Made by a program: the position numbers and the translations under genes. Below, one piece after another: positions 13,699 to 28,129 of a stretch of 64,000 nucleotides of DNA; the first letter of the stretch is position 1, and each line of letters starts with the position of its first letter. The DNA comes from Chrysomallon squamiferum (taxonomy: Eukaryota; Mollusca; Gastropoda; Neomphalida; Peltospiridae). Under the pieces are notes generated by a model. The model did no database searches and was not told where the DNA came from. It was given only the letters and a program-made list of their open reading frames with translations. The DNA is taken from assembly GCA_012295275.1 (NCBI GenBank), contig CM022674.1, positions 6,605,936-6,669,935 on the forward strand, written 5' to 3'.

Positions 13699-15013
13699 TC
13701 AGTCTATCCTATGAACTCTTTTCTTTTTCTTCAACAAAACTTTTGTCTTTGTCTTGTTTCCATAGTCAGCTGGGCGTGTCACTGGGTGTCGCAGTTCATA
13801 GGGGGTGAGAAGAATCACTGACTCATCTTCATGGTCTGAAGTTCTAGCCAACAGAAATAATTAATAAAAACAGTTAAGTAAAATAATAACAATAGAAATA
13901 ATAACTGATAAAAGGATAATAATGAAAATAATAAATATAATAAGAAGAACAAAACAAAAGAATATAGAAACAAAAACAACAATAGTAGTAACTAATAATT
14001 GCTATAATATTATTGTTTAAGCATATATAAGAAAAAGAAATAAATAACAGCAATTACAAAAAACAACCACAATAATAATGAACATAATTTTAATAAAATA
14101 AAAAAAATATATATAGAGATATACATAAAGTTTTTAATCAATTAATGAAAGAGAGTTATGACAACAGAAAGAATGTAAGAGAGAAAGAACATATAGATGG
14201 ACAGGTAGCAAAATAAAGAAAGCAGAGACAAACAGAAAAAGAGACAGAGAAAAGGATAAGGAGAGAAAAGAGAAAAACTATTTGAAAAAAATAAAGATAT
14301 AGAACAAAAGTGCTAAAAATCAAAGACAATTAAAGTGATGGTGATGGACACACTGATATCTAAAAAAAAAAAAAAAAAAAAATATTGTTTTAGAAAATCA
14401 AAATTTTTTTAAAAAAGCATTCCTACATTTCTTGTTTGTGATCCTTTTTCGGACGACCTCTTGGCTTGTGGGTACTTGTGGGGACATCTGAAGCACCCCT
14501 GTTAGCAGAAGAGGGGAAGATAACTGTGACACAGTCTGTTTTGTTCTTCCTAGGGAATCCCTCCGAGAACTCTGCCTTGTAATGGGTGGAGAGAAGATGA
14601 AAGACTTCAGTGGACTGCCAACATTCTCAGTTTTTTCTTAAAAAAAAAAAAAAAAAATATAATAATAATAACTGAAATGTAAATGTGAATATTTTTTATG
14701 ATGTATTTTCATGAGAAAGAAAGAATTTCATTATAAGCACCCCTGCAACTGAAATGCACATTACTTAGAGACAAATAAATATATTTGTACATATCTTAAT
14801 GCTATGCAGTAATGTAATGCACTTCACATATACAAATCAATATAGTTCTTTACATAATAATCACATGAAACTTTTGCAATTTGAAACAGTTTATTAAATA
14901 ATCATATAAACATGAAGATAACAATATTTTAAAAATAATGAAAGTATTTAAATTTTTAAAAAATAATAATAAAAAAGCAAATCATAAACATAAAAATGGT
15001 AAAAATGTTAATA

Positions 15014-15051
<38 letters not shown>

Positions 15052-18000
15052 TAAAAAGAAAAAATAATAAACATTAAAGTAAAATAAAATATAAATAAAT
15101 AAATAAAAGAAATAAATAAATTATTTAAAGAAATATATTTGTGATAAATAAAATACAGTTAGGATGGAGATTACAAATTTTTTAACAAAACTTTTCTGGA
15201 AAAGGAAAGAGCAAACTACATCTGCAAGGTTTGTGTTTTGAGAAATGTTTTGCTGTTAAGTTTTAATGGGTACACACATGGCAGTACTTACCACATAGTT
15301 CTGATTCCATATTTACAGGAGCTGAGAAGCTAAAACTTGGAGAAGATCTACCTACTGCAAAAAAAAAAAAAAATAATAATAATAATAATAAACAAAATAT
15401 TGACATTTTCAAGTATTTTCATTCATTTGGCTTAAAACAACAGCAGCAAATATATGTATATATATAAAATCATAAAAATATTTTCTGCTTTTTTACTTTT
15501 TTAATAAAAATCATAAAAATATCACACCTAATATTAATCAAGATTTTAATTCTTAGGTAAATTCTCAGGTTCTTAAAAGACTCAGACCTACAAGTTCAGG
15601 TAAAACTTAATTTTCAGGTAAACAAATACACAGGTAAGTAAAATATACAGGTGTTAATTTTACTTGATTCTGATGGTGGTTTGTCATGAGATCGAAGCAA
15701 GATTGAAGTTGACAATCGTGATTTTGATGAACCCGATAATTTCTTCTTTCTTCTTGTCTGCTTCTGTTAGTTAATTAAATTTTAAGAAATTACTTATAAA
15801 CAGAGCAAAACAAAAATATAAAAGAAAGAATGGATTGATGCATAGATGAAAGAAAGAATGAATGAATGAATATTTAATGACATCTTGACACTAAAGTAAA
15901 TTAATAGTTTTTGTGTATATCAGTGTGATTGTTGTTTATTAAAGACAAGAAATTAAATCTGCTCTGAGATGCTAAGAGATTATGACAGTGAGTAGCAGTG
16001 TCTTGCAAGAAAGTCTGCAGATGAGAAAACACACAAACACACAGATCTACCCAAACAGACAGACACACACGCACAAACACACACTTGTGATCAAGTTATT
16101 TACTACTGTAATCATACACAAAACCATCAGTACAAGAATTTTTGATGAACAAGATAATTAAATTAATCTTTTTATATCAGAATAAAATAAACAGGAGAGA
16201 AACCAGTCTCACCTCTAATTCTGTATTATCAGAAGTTCCATGGGAGGAATCAGGTGGAGTCAGTTGTACAGATGAAATTGTTGACTTTACAGGTGTCGAC
16301 AAACTGCTCTCTGACTGCAACACAAAAGAATCATACTGGTACAATCATCACCATCATCATATTACTGTAGTGGTTATTATCACAAAAATTTAAAAGCTAA
16401 GACCAGCACTATTGTTAATGTTGTAATTATAAACATTTTAAAATAATTATTATTATAAATGTATAAACGTTGATACTACTATTGTATTTCTAATTATGAA
16501 GAGACTGATTAGGTGAGCACATGAGAAACATAGAGAAGAAAAGAGAAAAAAGAAAAACAGACATAGAGAGAGAGGGAGAGGGAGAGGAGAGAGAGAGAGA
16601 GAGAGAGAGAGAAACTATTACATACACTTTGTTCCAGTTTTCATTAAATATTTACCTCCGACTCTTTTTTCTTTCGTCTCATGGTGCTTCGTGTTGGAGA
16701 TGCAGGTGTGGTGCTATGTCCAGAGCGTGTTTTTCGTGGGACAACATCGGCCTCAACAGGCTCCTCCCTCTGATCACTGTGTTGCTGTGTGTCAAGAGGA
16801 TTCCCTGTAAAACGCAGAGACCTTCTCGTAGGCGACGATGGGGTTGCCTCAGTTTCTTAAAAACAACAACAAAGAATTTGAAGAAGACAGATATTTTACA
16901 ACAACAAATGTTAATAGTTATGACTGAGGAAAGTAAATTTATTAGTAATACTAATAGCAGGAATGAAGTATTTAAAAAAACCCACCAATTAACTCGATTT
17001 AAACTGCATTAATTTTCAATTATTTTCTACATAAACCTTAGCTCATAAAATTTCACTGTCAACATTTTGTCTTTAAATTAAGAATATTATTTTAACCTCT
17101 AAACAATTATTTTGTCATTTAATTGCTAATTTAAGTTAAAAAAAAAAAGGTCATTTTCAAAAAAAAAATATAATTATAACCAAAATTAAATATTTTCTCC
17201 TCCTTGCTACAAAGATGACAGACTTAGAATTACAATTTAAAAAGAATAAATAAAATTAAAAAAACGTAAATAAAATTTACTCTTAAGAATTACCTTCAGC
17301 AACAGGTGGCAATGGATCTTTTAACTTGGTCAACTGCACTGTATCTTCTGCAGCATCAACAACATCATCAACAACCACCATAGCTGGCGAGGCCTGCATC
17401 AACTTTCTTGACACACGACGCCCGTCTTGAACGCCCTCGTTTTGAAACCGGTGTTGTCAATGTCTCGTTTTTTCGGTGATGATGGCGCCATCGCTGACTT
17501 TGCTGCTCAACGGAGTCATCGACCTCCTCGCAGAGCGAGTCGACCTGGCAGGGGAGTCGAGGTAGTTGTCGTCTTCAGACACACTCGACTTCCTGGTTGA
17601 GTTTCGCCTCGCTCTCACCGACTTGCTCTTTCTGGGGGGCGTTGACGGGACGTTACTCGTCGCGTCGGACATTTCATCAGACGATGTCTTAGCCTTCTCT
17701 CTCTCCCTCGTTTGTTCTTCTTTCCTTTCGACATGGACCGGTTTCATTCTTCTTTCTCTTCTCTCCGAATCGACGCAACTCACCGACCGCTCTACAAGAT
17801 GATTGACGACGTCTATGACATCCTTTGACATCGGGACAGCACTGGTTTCCACGGTCAAAGCAGCGGTTTCAGCCATTTTGGATTTATTTGGGGGAGATAA
17901 CCTCGCTGGTTGTAACTCCTGAACTTCGACTTCCATCAAAGTTTCTTTTGTTTTCCTGCACCTATTTCAACATCTCTGACATCATCATCATCATCATCAT

Positions 18001-20450
18001 CATGTTCTTCTACAGCTTTTTTGTCTGCAACAACCACATCATCTTTTCTCTGTTCAGACAAGTCTTTTTTCTTTTCTGGCTTCCTCACACTAACACCTTC
18101 ATCTTGGTCATCACTGGAGGCCATTTCCAGTTTCCATTCTTTACTAGGCAAACCTGCGTCTTCCCTCTCATCTTCAACTGGTTTTGAAAGAGTTATCTTT
18201 CCTTTCTCTTCCACACCCTCACTGGTCTTCACGTCCTTCTTAACCAAATTCTCTTCAGCTTCAATTTCGGCCTCCAACTGTTCAAACTTGCCTGCAGGCG
18301 TCAACAGAAATTTTTCAACATCGCCGACATTGAAGTCCGAGAGGTCAATGGAAGAAGGCAGCGACATCTCTGAGACTGTCAGTTGGCTCTCTGACGTCTT
18401 GATGTCGAGTGTATCCATCAGTGATGTGCTGCTTGGTTTCTCTGGCACCGAGTCTGGAAGTTCCTCTTCGTCGGTTCTTGTTTCCATGGCATCCATGATG
18501 ACGAATGTTTCTGTGAGATCATCATCATCAGTTACAGAAGTCTGACTAGGCAATTCATGGGTGACAACCTCCATTGCTTCTTCTACAAGTTTTAGAATAG
18601 GAAGGTTATTACATTAAAAATAAAAAGTATTCAGAAGGGGATTAGTAAAATAATTTAAAATACCTAATTCTACAGTCTGTGTTTTAGTAAAGATGAAGGT
18701 AATTTTAATAAAATAATTTGATATTTATTCTATTTTACACACCTGATTCTGGTCTGTGTTTTAGTAAAGTTGAAGGTAATTTTAATAAAATAATTTAAAA
18801 TTTACTCTGTTTTACACACCTAATTCTACAGTCTGTGTTTTAGTAAAGTTGAAGGTAATTTTAATAAAATAATTTAAAATTTACTCTGTTTTACACACCT
18901 AATTCTACAGTCTGTGTTTTAGTAAAGTTGAAGGTAATTTTAATAAAATAATTTAAAATTTACTCTGTTTTACACATCTAACTCTACAGTCTGTGTTTTA
19001 GTAAAGATGAAGGTAATTTTAATAAAATAATTTAAAATTTACTCTGTTTTACACACCTAATTCTACAGTCTGTGTTTTAGTAAAGATGAAGGTAATTTTA
19101 ATAAAATAATTTAAAATTTACTCTGTTTTACACACCTAATTCTACAGTCTGTGTTTTAGTAAAGTTGAAGGTAATTTTAATAAAATAATTTAAAATTTAC
19201 TGTATTTTACACACCTAATTCTACAGTCTGTGTTTTAGTAAAGATGAAGGTAATTTTAATAAAATAATTTGATATTTATTCTATTTTACACACCTGATTC
19301 TGGTCTGTGTTTTAGTAAAGTTGAAGGTAATTTTAATAAAATAATTTAAAATTTACTCTGTTTTACACACCTAATTTACAGTCTGTGTTTTAGTAAAGTT
19401 GAAGGTAATTTTAATAAAATAATTTAAAATTTACTCTGTTTTACACATCTAACTCTACAGTCTGTGTTTTAGTAAAGATGAAGGTAATTTTAATAAAATA
19501 ATTTAAAATTTACTCTGTTTTACACACCTAATTCTACAGTCTGTGTTTTAGTAAAGATGAAGGTAATTTTAATAAAATAATTTAAAATTTACTCTGTTTT
19601 ACACACCTAATTCTACAGTCTGTGTTTTAGTAAAGTTGAAGGTAATTTTAATAAAATAATTTAAAATTTACTGTATTTTACACACCTAATTCTACAGTCT
19701 GTGTTTTAGTAAAGATGAAGGTAATTTTAATAAAATAATTTGATATTTATTCTATTTTACACACCTGATTCTGGTCTGTGTTTTAGTAAAGTTGAAGGTA
19801 ATTTTAATAAAATAATTTAAAATTTACTCTGTTTTACACACCTAATTCTACAGTCTGTGTTTTAGTAAAGATGAAGGTAATTTTAATAAAATAATTTAAA
19901 ATTTACTCTGTTTTACACACCTAATTCTACAGTCTGTGTTTTAGTAAAGTTGAAGGTAATTTTAATAAAATAATTTAAAATTTACTGTATTTTACACACC
20001 TAATTCTACAGTCTGTGTTTTAGTAAAGATGAAGGTAATTTTAATAAAATAATTTGATATTTATTCTATTTTACACACCTGATTCTGGTCTGTGTTTTAG
20101 TAAAGTTGAAGGTAATTTTAATAAAATAATTTAAAATTTACTCTGTTTTACACACCTAATTCTACAGTCTCTGTTTTAGTAAAGTTGAAGGTAATTTCAC
20201 CGTCACTGTCTGCCAAGACACAAAGAGGTGATTCTGTCACAGGCTGGACTGGAGTTTGTACCAGACTGTCTGTTTTTGAAATTAACTTCGGTGTGAGGCT
20301 AAATTTAAAATAAAAATATGACAAAATTGTAACATTAAATACAAATACACACAACCATCACACACACACACAAACACACAATTATAAAATGAAAGTTAAA
20401 CTAAGAAAAAATAATAACAATGAAATAAAAAGGCTAAAATAATAAATAAA

Positions 20451-20544
<94 letters not shown>

Positions 20545-20582
20545 TAATAATAAAATAACAACAAACAACAACAATAAAAAAA

Positions 20583-20622
<40 letters not shown>

Positions 20623-21167
20623 TAATAATAATAAATAACAACAAACAAACAACAATAATAAAAAAATACATAAATAATAATAATAAATAACCACAAACAA
20701 ACAACAACAATAATAAAATCACAACATCATCAGAAAGAACAGACGCATATTAACAAAAATATGACAAGACCTTTCTGGAGTACGACTGGGATCGTGTAAA
20801 AGTTTCGAACTCAGTGGTGGAGTTATCTCCGTCATGTTCAGTTTATCGGGAGTGACGGGTGGAGTGACCTCCCCTTCCTCGGGTTCAGCAAATCGCAGCT
20901 GTTTTGGGATGACACCATCTCCTCCTGCCTCAGAAGCTAATTTAATGTCAGTGATGCTGAATTCAACGGTTTTAGAATCGGCGATCTTGGGTGTCTCAGT
21001 CAGCTCAGTTCGGATGGTGTGTGTGGGTGTTTTGTTTGCACTTTCTGTTGACGTCTGCTGCTGTTTGACGTTTGTGGAGATTTCAGGTAACTTCTCCTTA
21101 CTCGCCATTTTCACATCTAAATCTTTATTAAATGAAAAAGAATTATCTTTACCATGTGTTTAAGAAA

Positions 21168-21207
<40 letters not shown>

Positions 21208-24200
21208 TAATAATAATAATAATAATAATAATAATTTGATAATAATGATGATGATAATAATAATAATAATAATAATGATGATGATGATGATAATAATAAA
21301 AAATTATATGAATGTTTACTTCATATGGAAAAAATAATTTCATCATCTAGATAAACTACATCTGTCTGAAATAGAATTATAAATATGAAAATAAACATAA
21401 AATTAATAAACTAAAACAATGTGATTAAAGTTTGCTTCAGATCAAAGTACACAAGTAATCTAAAAAGTGTATTTAATATTTTGAAAGTAATAAATTGAAT
21501 ATTAATTTGTTGTTTCAGGTGAATGTTATTTTAGTAAAAAAAATTATTTCAGAAAAATTGTAAATCAGCCAATTTCTCATCCAGCCCTTATACACAAATT
21601 CTCAAAAAATATTAAAAAATTAAACAGAATAAACAAGTAAAGAGCAATTAATCCCTTAAAAAAAAAAAAAAAAATTATATTTATTTTGTCTTTGTACATT
21701 TAGATATATGGCATTCATTTGTTTTAAAAATACAGAAATAATACAGAAGCAAAATGAAAGAGGATTACCATGGAAACCAGTAGCTGAGCCTGGAGATTTA
21801 GGGGTGCGTTTTCTCACTTTCAAAATTGAATGCGGAGTTCTTTGTACGGGCTGAACCAGAGACTTGCCTCTCGACTTCCTTCGAACTTCAGGTGTGCTTA
21901 ACATAATCAAAGTGTCAGCAGTGCGAATCTTTGATTTTCTGTAAATAAAAGTGAAAAAAAATGTAATAATATATAATTAATTTTACCACATTGTCCATCT
22001 TTTTAAAAACAAAAAAAAAAAATTAAAAAAATGATAAAATTTTAAAATTATAAAATGAAAAAAAAACCATGTCAGATATGTTTGTTTAGAATAATCTGAG
22101 TTTATCTCAGATTTTCATAAATGTACAACAATAATAAAAAATAAAATTAAAATTAAACAAATTTAAAAATAATAATAATTAACTATTTTCTAATAAATTT
22201 TCTAAGGTGAAAGAAAGATTTAAAAAAAAATGTATATTAGTATATTATGAGAGAGTGAAAGAGATACAGGTCACACCCACCCACCCACACACACACACAC
22301 AAACACTCATATAGAGAGAAAGACTGACAGACACACAAATACAAATGACTATGGATGAAAAAGAAATTTATTTTGTATGCTTTTTACCCAAAACATAACA
22401 AAAAAACCCCCACCAAAACATAGATGACTGATTAAATTAAGATATATAAAAATTTCTACGTCAGTAACAAACCTGATGTCTTTAGATCTGATGGGAGATC
22501 CAAAGTCACAGACATCTTCATCACTCCGCTTCACACTGGGACACACAACATCCGACACATGACTGGAAATTGAGTTAAAGAAAATTAATTAATTAATTAC
22601 AGTAATCTAATAATTATTATTATTTATAGTATTAATAAATCACAGAAATTGCAAAAAATAAATAAAATAAAAATAATAACAAATAATACTAATAAAAACA
22701 ACTGAATCATATTTACAAATATTTAAAATTAGAGTAATTATTATTCGTATTATAAATAAATCACAGAAACTGCATAAGCAAAAAATAAATAAAATAAAAA
22801 TAATAATAAATAATACTAATAATAAAACAAGTGAATCATATTTAGAAATAACTAAAAAGCTTAAATACATTTTTTTTTTCTAAATCAATAATCATTACTT
22901 TTTTTTTGATTGAAAATTAATAATAAAAACCAAAATATATTATTTATGAATAAGTTAAAAAAAGAAACAAAAAAGAAGAAAAAGATCTGATAAAAGAACA
23001 GTAAATGAAATAAAAATAAAACAAAATGCCTTATAGTCATTCCTTTGCCATGATCAGTGGAACTGTAATGTACTGATCCTAATATTCATATGCAAATTTT
23101 ATTTAACTGAATCAATATTCAAAAATGGAAACTAAACTATAAATTATCAAAAGAAAAGTAATATGACTTAGTCAAAAATATTTTAAACAAACAAAAGCTC
23201 TTTAATAAATCTTTACATGGCAATAATATCTTCATTTACATAAAGAGATTAAGAAACTTCCAGAACTACAATTTATCCACTTCTTTGTTTGTTTCTCTTT
23301 TAAAAAATAAAATAATAATAATTACCTCAGTCTTGACTTCTTTCTTGGGGTAACAGGAGTTCGAAGAAAAGGTCCCAAATCTTTCTCTGTTTCAACTCTG
23401 CCAAACAACACAACATATATTGAAGGTAATATAAGTTGTTTATATATATATATATATATATATATAGCCTTAGAAGTACAAAACACTGCATAAAAGAATG
23501 TAGTATTATATTATAATTAAAAACATAATTTAAAATTACAATTAAGCATTTATTTTAACTGGACACATAATAATCCTTTTTAAGTGAAAAGAACAAAAAA
23601 AACCATTTAAACTGTTATTACAAAAATCATAAGATAAATTTTGTGAAACATCTTAAGTAAAATGCCTCTAAAGTAACCTTAATTATTGTTATTAAAATAC
23701 TGCTATTTAAAATTAAATAAACGAACAAATAAACATTTTAAAATTAATTCTTCACCTCTCTTCTGATTCGTCCTCTGAAGACTGAATCTCGTGCACTTTC
23801 CGCATGTAGCTGAGAATTAGTCTAGAAAACGACTGAACCTGAGACGGTTCTGACTTCCGCACCACGGTAGACAAAGGGCGTGGTCTTTTCACTGCCAGAG
23901 AAAAATATTAATAAACTTTGTAGCACAAAGAATGATGATTAAAAACACAAAACAAATCAAATAAAGAAATGATTAACAGAATTAAATGTTAAGTTTCTTA
24001 TTTATATTTTTGGGGTCCCTTCTGCAAGTATTGGTTTAAATAAATAAAGAAAAAAGTATTTCTCAAGCAGACAAAGACCAAAGAATTATTATTATTATTA
24101 TTACTATTTTTTATTATTTTTAAAGATATTTAAAAAAAAAACACAAAACATTTTATTTTAAATTTTTCAAAATCTACTGCATTATACAAGCAATTTTTTT

Positions 24201-26121
24201 GAAAAGATTATTTTTATCTCTATGTTCAAATAAATACTAATTATCTTATTATTTTTTAAATCTCAACTATTTTATTCAAATGATTTGATTTTATTAAAAA
24301 AATATGTTTTAATGTTTTTTTTTTTCATCTTTGAATGTTACCCTCGTGGATGGTAACATTTTGTGCTATTGGTATTCAAATTTTTAAGTTATTAAATTAA
24401 AACAGTTGTTTTATGTGTTTATTTTTCACTCGTGGATGGTGGGAATTCATTAGCTAATTATTCAAATTTTTTGGATTTGTTATTAAATTAAAAAGTTGTT
24501 TTATGTGTTTATTTTTCAAAAAATCGTGGATGGTGGGAATTCATTAGCTACTATTATTCAAATTTTTTGGATTTGTTATTAAATTAAAAAAGTTGTTTTA
24601 ATGTGTTTATTTTTCAACTTACCGTGAATTCTCTGCTCGTGGATGGTGGGAATTCATTAGCTACTATTATTCAAATTTTTTGGATTTGTTATTAAATTAA
24701 AAAAGTTGTTTTAAAAAAATGGTGGGAATTCATTAGCTACTATTATTCAAATTATTTGGATATGTTATTAAATTAAAAAAGTTGTTTTAATGTGTTTATT
24801 TTTCAACTTACCGTGAATTCTCTGCTCATGGATGGTGGGAATTCATTAGCTACTATTATTCAAATTATTTGGATATGTTATTAAATTAAAAAAGTTGTTT
24901 TAATGTGGGAATCTCTGCTCGTGGATGGTGGGAATTTCTGGTGTTTCTTTAATCAGTCGACGTTGAGATTCGGGCAAAAGTCGAGTGTAACCATCAACAA
25001 TCATATTCCTTGTCACAGCTCTCTCCCTTAGCATGGAGTTCTTCTCAGTCTGAGGAAGAAAAATTAAATTTTGAAAAATCTCAAATTTTGAAATTTTGTA
25101 TATTTACCTTTAAATTTACTATATATTAATTTAAAAAATTAAATAATAATAATAATAATTTTAAAATATTACTTCATTTGTCTCCACTGTTATTATTTTA
25201 AGGATTTACGATGGACTTTTTACATTATATAATGAAAATATTAAATTAAACAAATTATTATGTAAATAATGATTATAAAAAGAACAAGAGGTGCAATGTA
25301 AAACGTATTTATTTAATTGCTGATTTATTTATTTATTTATTACTATTGTAGTTAGGTGAGTTTTTGTTTTTTTTGTTGTGGCTTCACCTGCAGATATATT
25401 GTTCCAAATATGAAAAAGCATCATACAATTTTATTTTTGTTAAAGTAGTTAGACTTTTCTTATCTTAATGAAAAGTCTAATTACTCTGAACAAAAAATTA
25501 AAATAAAATAAACAGAGCAAGATTTTAAATACAACAGATCATGACAAGACATTACTTCAAACATGTTACTTCCTAACAAAAAAAAGAGCTGTGTTTATAA
25601 TGTTTATACATTAAATGATCAGTAACACAAAACTATTAACATTGCACTGTGTGTGTTTTCAAGTTAAACTGTGAATACATGAAGATTACTTACAATGGCT
25701 GATAGTCGGAGTTTCTCGTTTAGTCGGATGGCCTCAATGTATCGAGCTCTCTGCAAGTAATGCATGACAAGAATTTCCTGACTCTCAGTATTCTGTGACA
25801 AGAAAGACACCAGGTGGCGCTCCTCAATATCGGTCAGTGGTAACTGTAGCAACTGATCTAGTAACTTCACTAAAATAAAAAAAAATAAAAAACAAAAAAA
25901 CATCAATTTTAATTTCCCTTCTGATTTTACTTTTATATTATTTTATTTTTTATTTATTTATTTATTTATTTTTAATATGGAAAGAAAATAGTTACTAAAA
26001 TATAAAATTCACAACAATAGATAGATAAATAAATATATAAATAAATAAATTAATGTTCTGGACTAACATATTTTATCAATTTTTAAATACTAAGAAAAAC
26101 ATTATTTTAAAAATATGGTAG

Positions 26122-26162
<41 letters not shown>

Positions 26163-27391
26163 GGAATACTAATATTTATATAAACAGTATTAGTATAAAT
26201 ACAATAATAAAAACAAATAGAAGTAATATTAATAGTAATAATAAAATAACTGTAATAGCAAGAATAGTATCAGCAGTAACATTATAATAATATCAATAGT
26301 CACAATATCAAAAACATCATTATAATAATAGCAATATCAACAAAATTACAAAATAATATTAACAATAATAATAATAACAAATTATTAATAATGATAAGAA
26401 GAAAAGCAGCAGTAACATACAATAATAATAACAAAAACAAGTTTGTACATACTTTGCTGACAGCCTAGGAAAAGATGAGACAACAGATCTGTCATGTTTC
26501 TCCTGTTCCGACAACTTCGCTGAAAGCTGAATGCTTCTGTTGTCAAACTGTGAAAACCAAATAAACAACAAACTTTCATTCACCGTAGAAAAGTTTCATA
26601 TATCACATACACATTAATATCAGAAACAAAATTCTTATTCCAAATCATATTAATCAAAACAGATTCTTGTACTATGGAAACGATGTCAGTAATATATGAT
26701 CAAGCAGATCTACTAAAAGTTGGAGATTCAAATTTTCTTAATAAATAAAAAGAATTCACTAGCTGGTTAGAAGAACTGTAAGTTTCATATTCACTAAGTA
26801 AGAAATTAAAATTTTTAAATATATTATTTTTTTTTTTACCCCTTAACTAAAACAACAGTAAGTTTCAATTTCAAGATAGAAATTAATTTTGTTTTAATAT
26901 ATAAAATTTATTCTACCCACTGGCTAGAAGTAAGTTTCAGCATACATATATATATATATATTAATTTATTTTACTCTCTGGCTAAAAGAAGGGTAAATTT
27001 TAACTTCATTAAGTTAGAAATAAAAAATGTTTAACTATTTAAAATTTACTGAAGCCTTTGGCTGGAAGTAAGTCTTAACTAAAGTATGTTAAAGATTCAA
27101 ATATTAAATTGTATATTCAATTTTTTTTATTTATTTAACTAAGTTAGATATTCAATTTTTTTATTTAAATAACTAGAAATATGTATTGTACCCATTGGCT
27201 AGCAGAACAGTTAATTTCAGCTTCACTTGTTCGGGAGTGAGGATTGGTACATTTTTGCTGGTCATGTAACGCAGTGCCATCTTGTGTTCACCGTGATACA
27301 GAAATGATTTTATGATTCGAGTGTGCTGCCATGGCCCGATCTCACGTCCCTGGGCAGGCTCAAAGAACTTCTGAAAGGCTTCCTGAACATA

Positions 27392-27430
<39 letters not shown>

Positions 27431-28066
27431 AAATAAATCAATAAATAATATGAATAAATAAATGAATAAAAATACTTCTGGAAGTCTTCCTGAACATAAA
27501 TAAATAAATAAATAATATGAATAAAAATAAATAAATAAATAAATAAGAATAAAAAATGATAAAAAAAAAAATGAGATGAACTGATAAAATACTACTAATA
27601 ATTCTATATTATCTTTCAACTTTTAATACTAATATTCCTACAGTTTTACATTTAAATATTTTTAATGAATAGTATGTAAATTATTTTCAAATCATATAAA
27701 TAGAACATATAAATATCTTTTTGATTTAAAAAAAAATTAAAATAAACAAATGTATTATAAATTGTGAAAATGATAACATTAAAATCATCATTTTTTCTTC
27801 CTAAAAAATACACAACAAAACAAGATTAGATATAAAATCTGTAAAATTGTTAATCAAATTGTTAAATGGTGATCAACTAAATATTATTATTTTTTTGAAT
27901 TTCAGAAAATTCTATATGAAAATCCTTTTATAATAAAAACAGTAAATATCTAAAATTGTATTTGTTACTTTTCAATCTGTGCAAAAATTTTGATTCAATT
28001 TGAAGCTATTTCTTCACCTTTTCAAATAATAATGATAACAACAATAATAATAATAGTAATAATAAT

Positions 28067-28129
<63 letters not shown>

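Larger units (their letters stand above)
13699..23891 (-). other. AHCTF1: ELYS coding exons 27-39: disordered, basic C-terminal tail
   Basis: Exons in gene order: 23756-23891, 23326-23397, 22473-22562, 21769-21938, 20771-21116, 20156-20298, 17294-18582, 16656-16855, 16213-16314, 15664-15763, 15292-15354, 14427-14636 and 13699-13835. All splice phases agree. Short motifs typical of the ELYS tail are visible: FLRTPVTPRKKSRL, SPIRSKDIRKSKIRT, RTPHSILKVRKRTP and SPLKSFIFSPPITR. Exon 33 is very acidic in its first half (a run of about eight Asp) and basic in the second, with an RGRSRR element. It is split over three frames. The last exon ends in a lysine-rich segment and stop at 13699. The join from exon 38 to exon 39 (donor GTAGGA at 14425-14426) is the least certain. 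Confidence 0.8.

Noticed and set aside
14427-14636. An alternative frame in ELYS exon 38 reading HKPRGRPKK, an AT-hook-like sequence ending at TAG.
   Set aside because: The phase set by exon 37 and the strong poly-T/AAG acceptor selects the frame SPLKSFIFSPPITR instead. The AT-hook text appears to be a coincidence of that frame, though it deserves a check with cDNA.
18600-20205. A regular array considered as CRISPR or as repeated coding exons.
   Set aside because: Units are contiguous without unique spacers, the context is an animal gene, and the units have no acceptor before the exon-like part, so they cannot be cassette exons.
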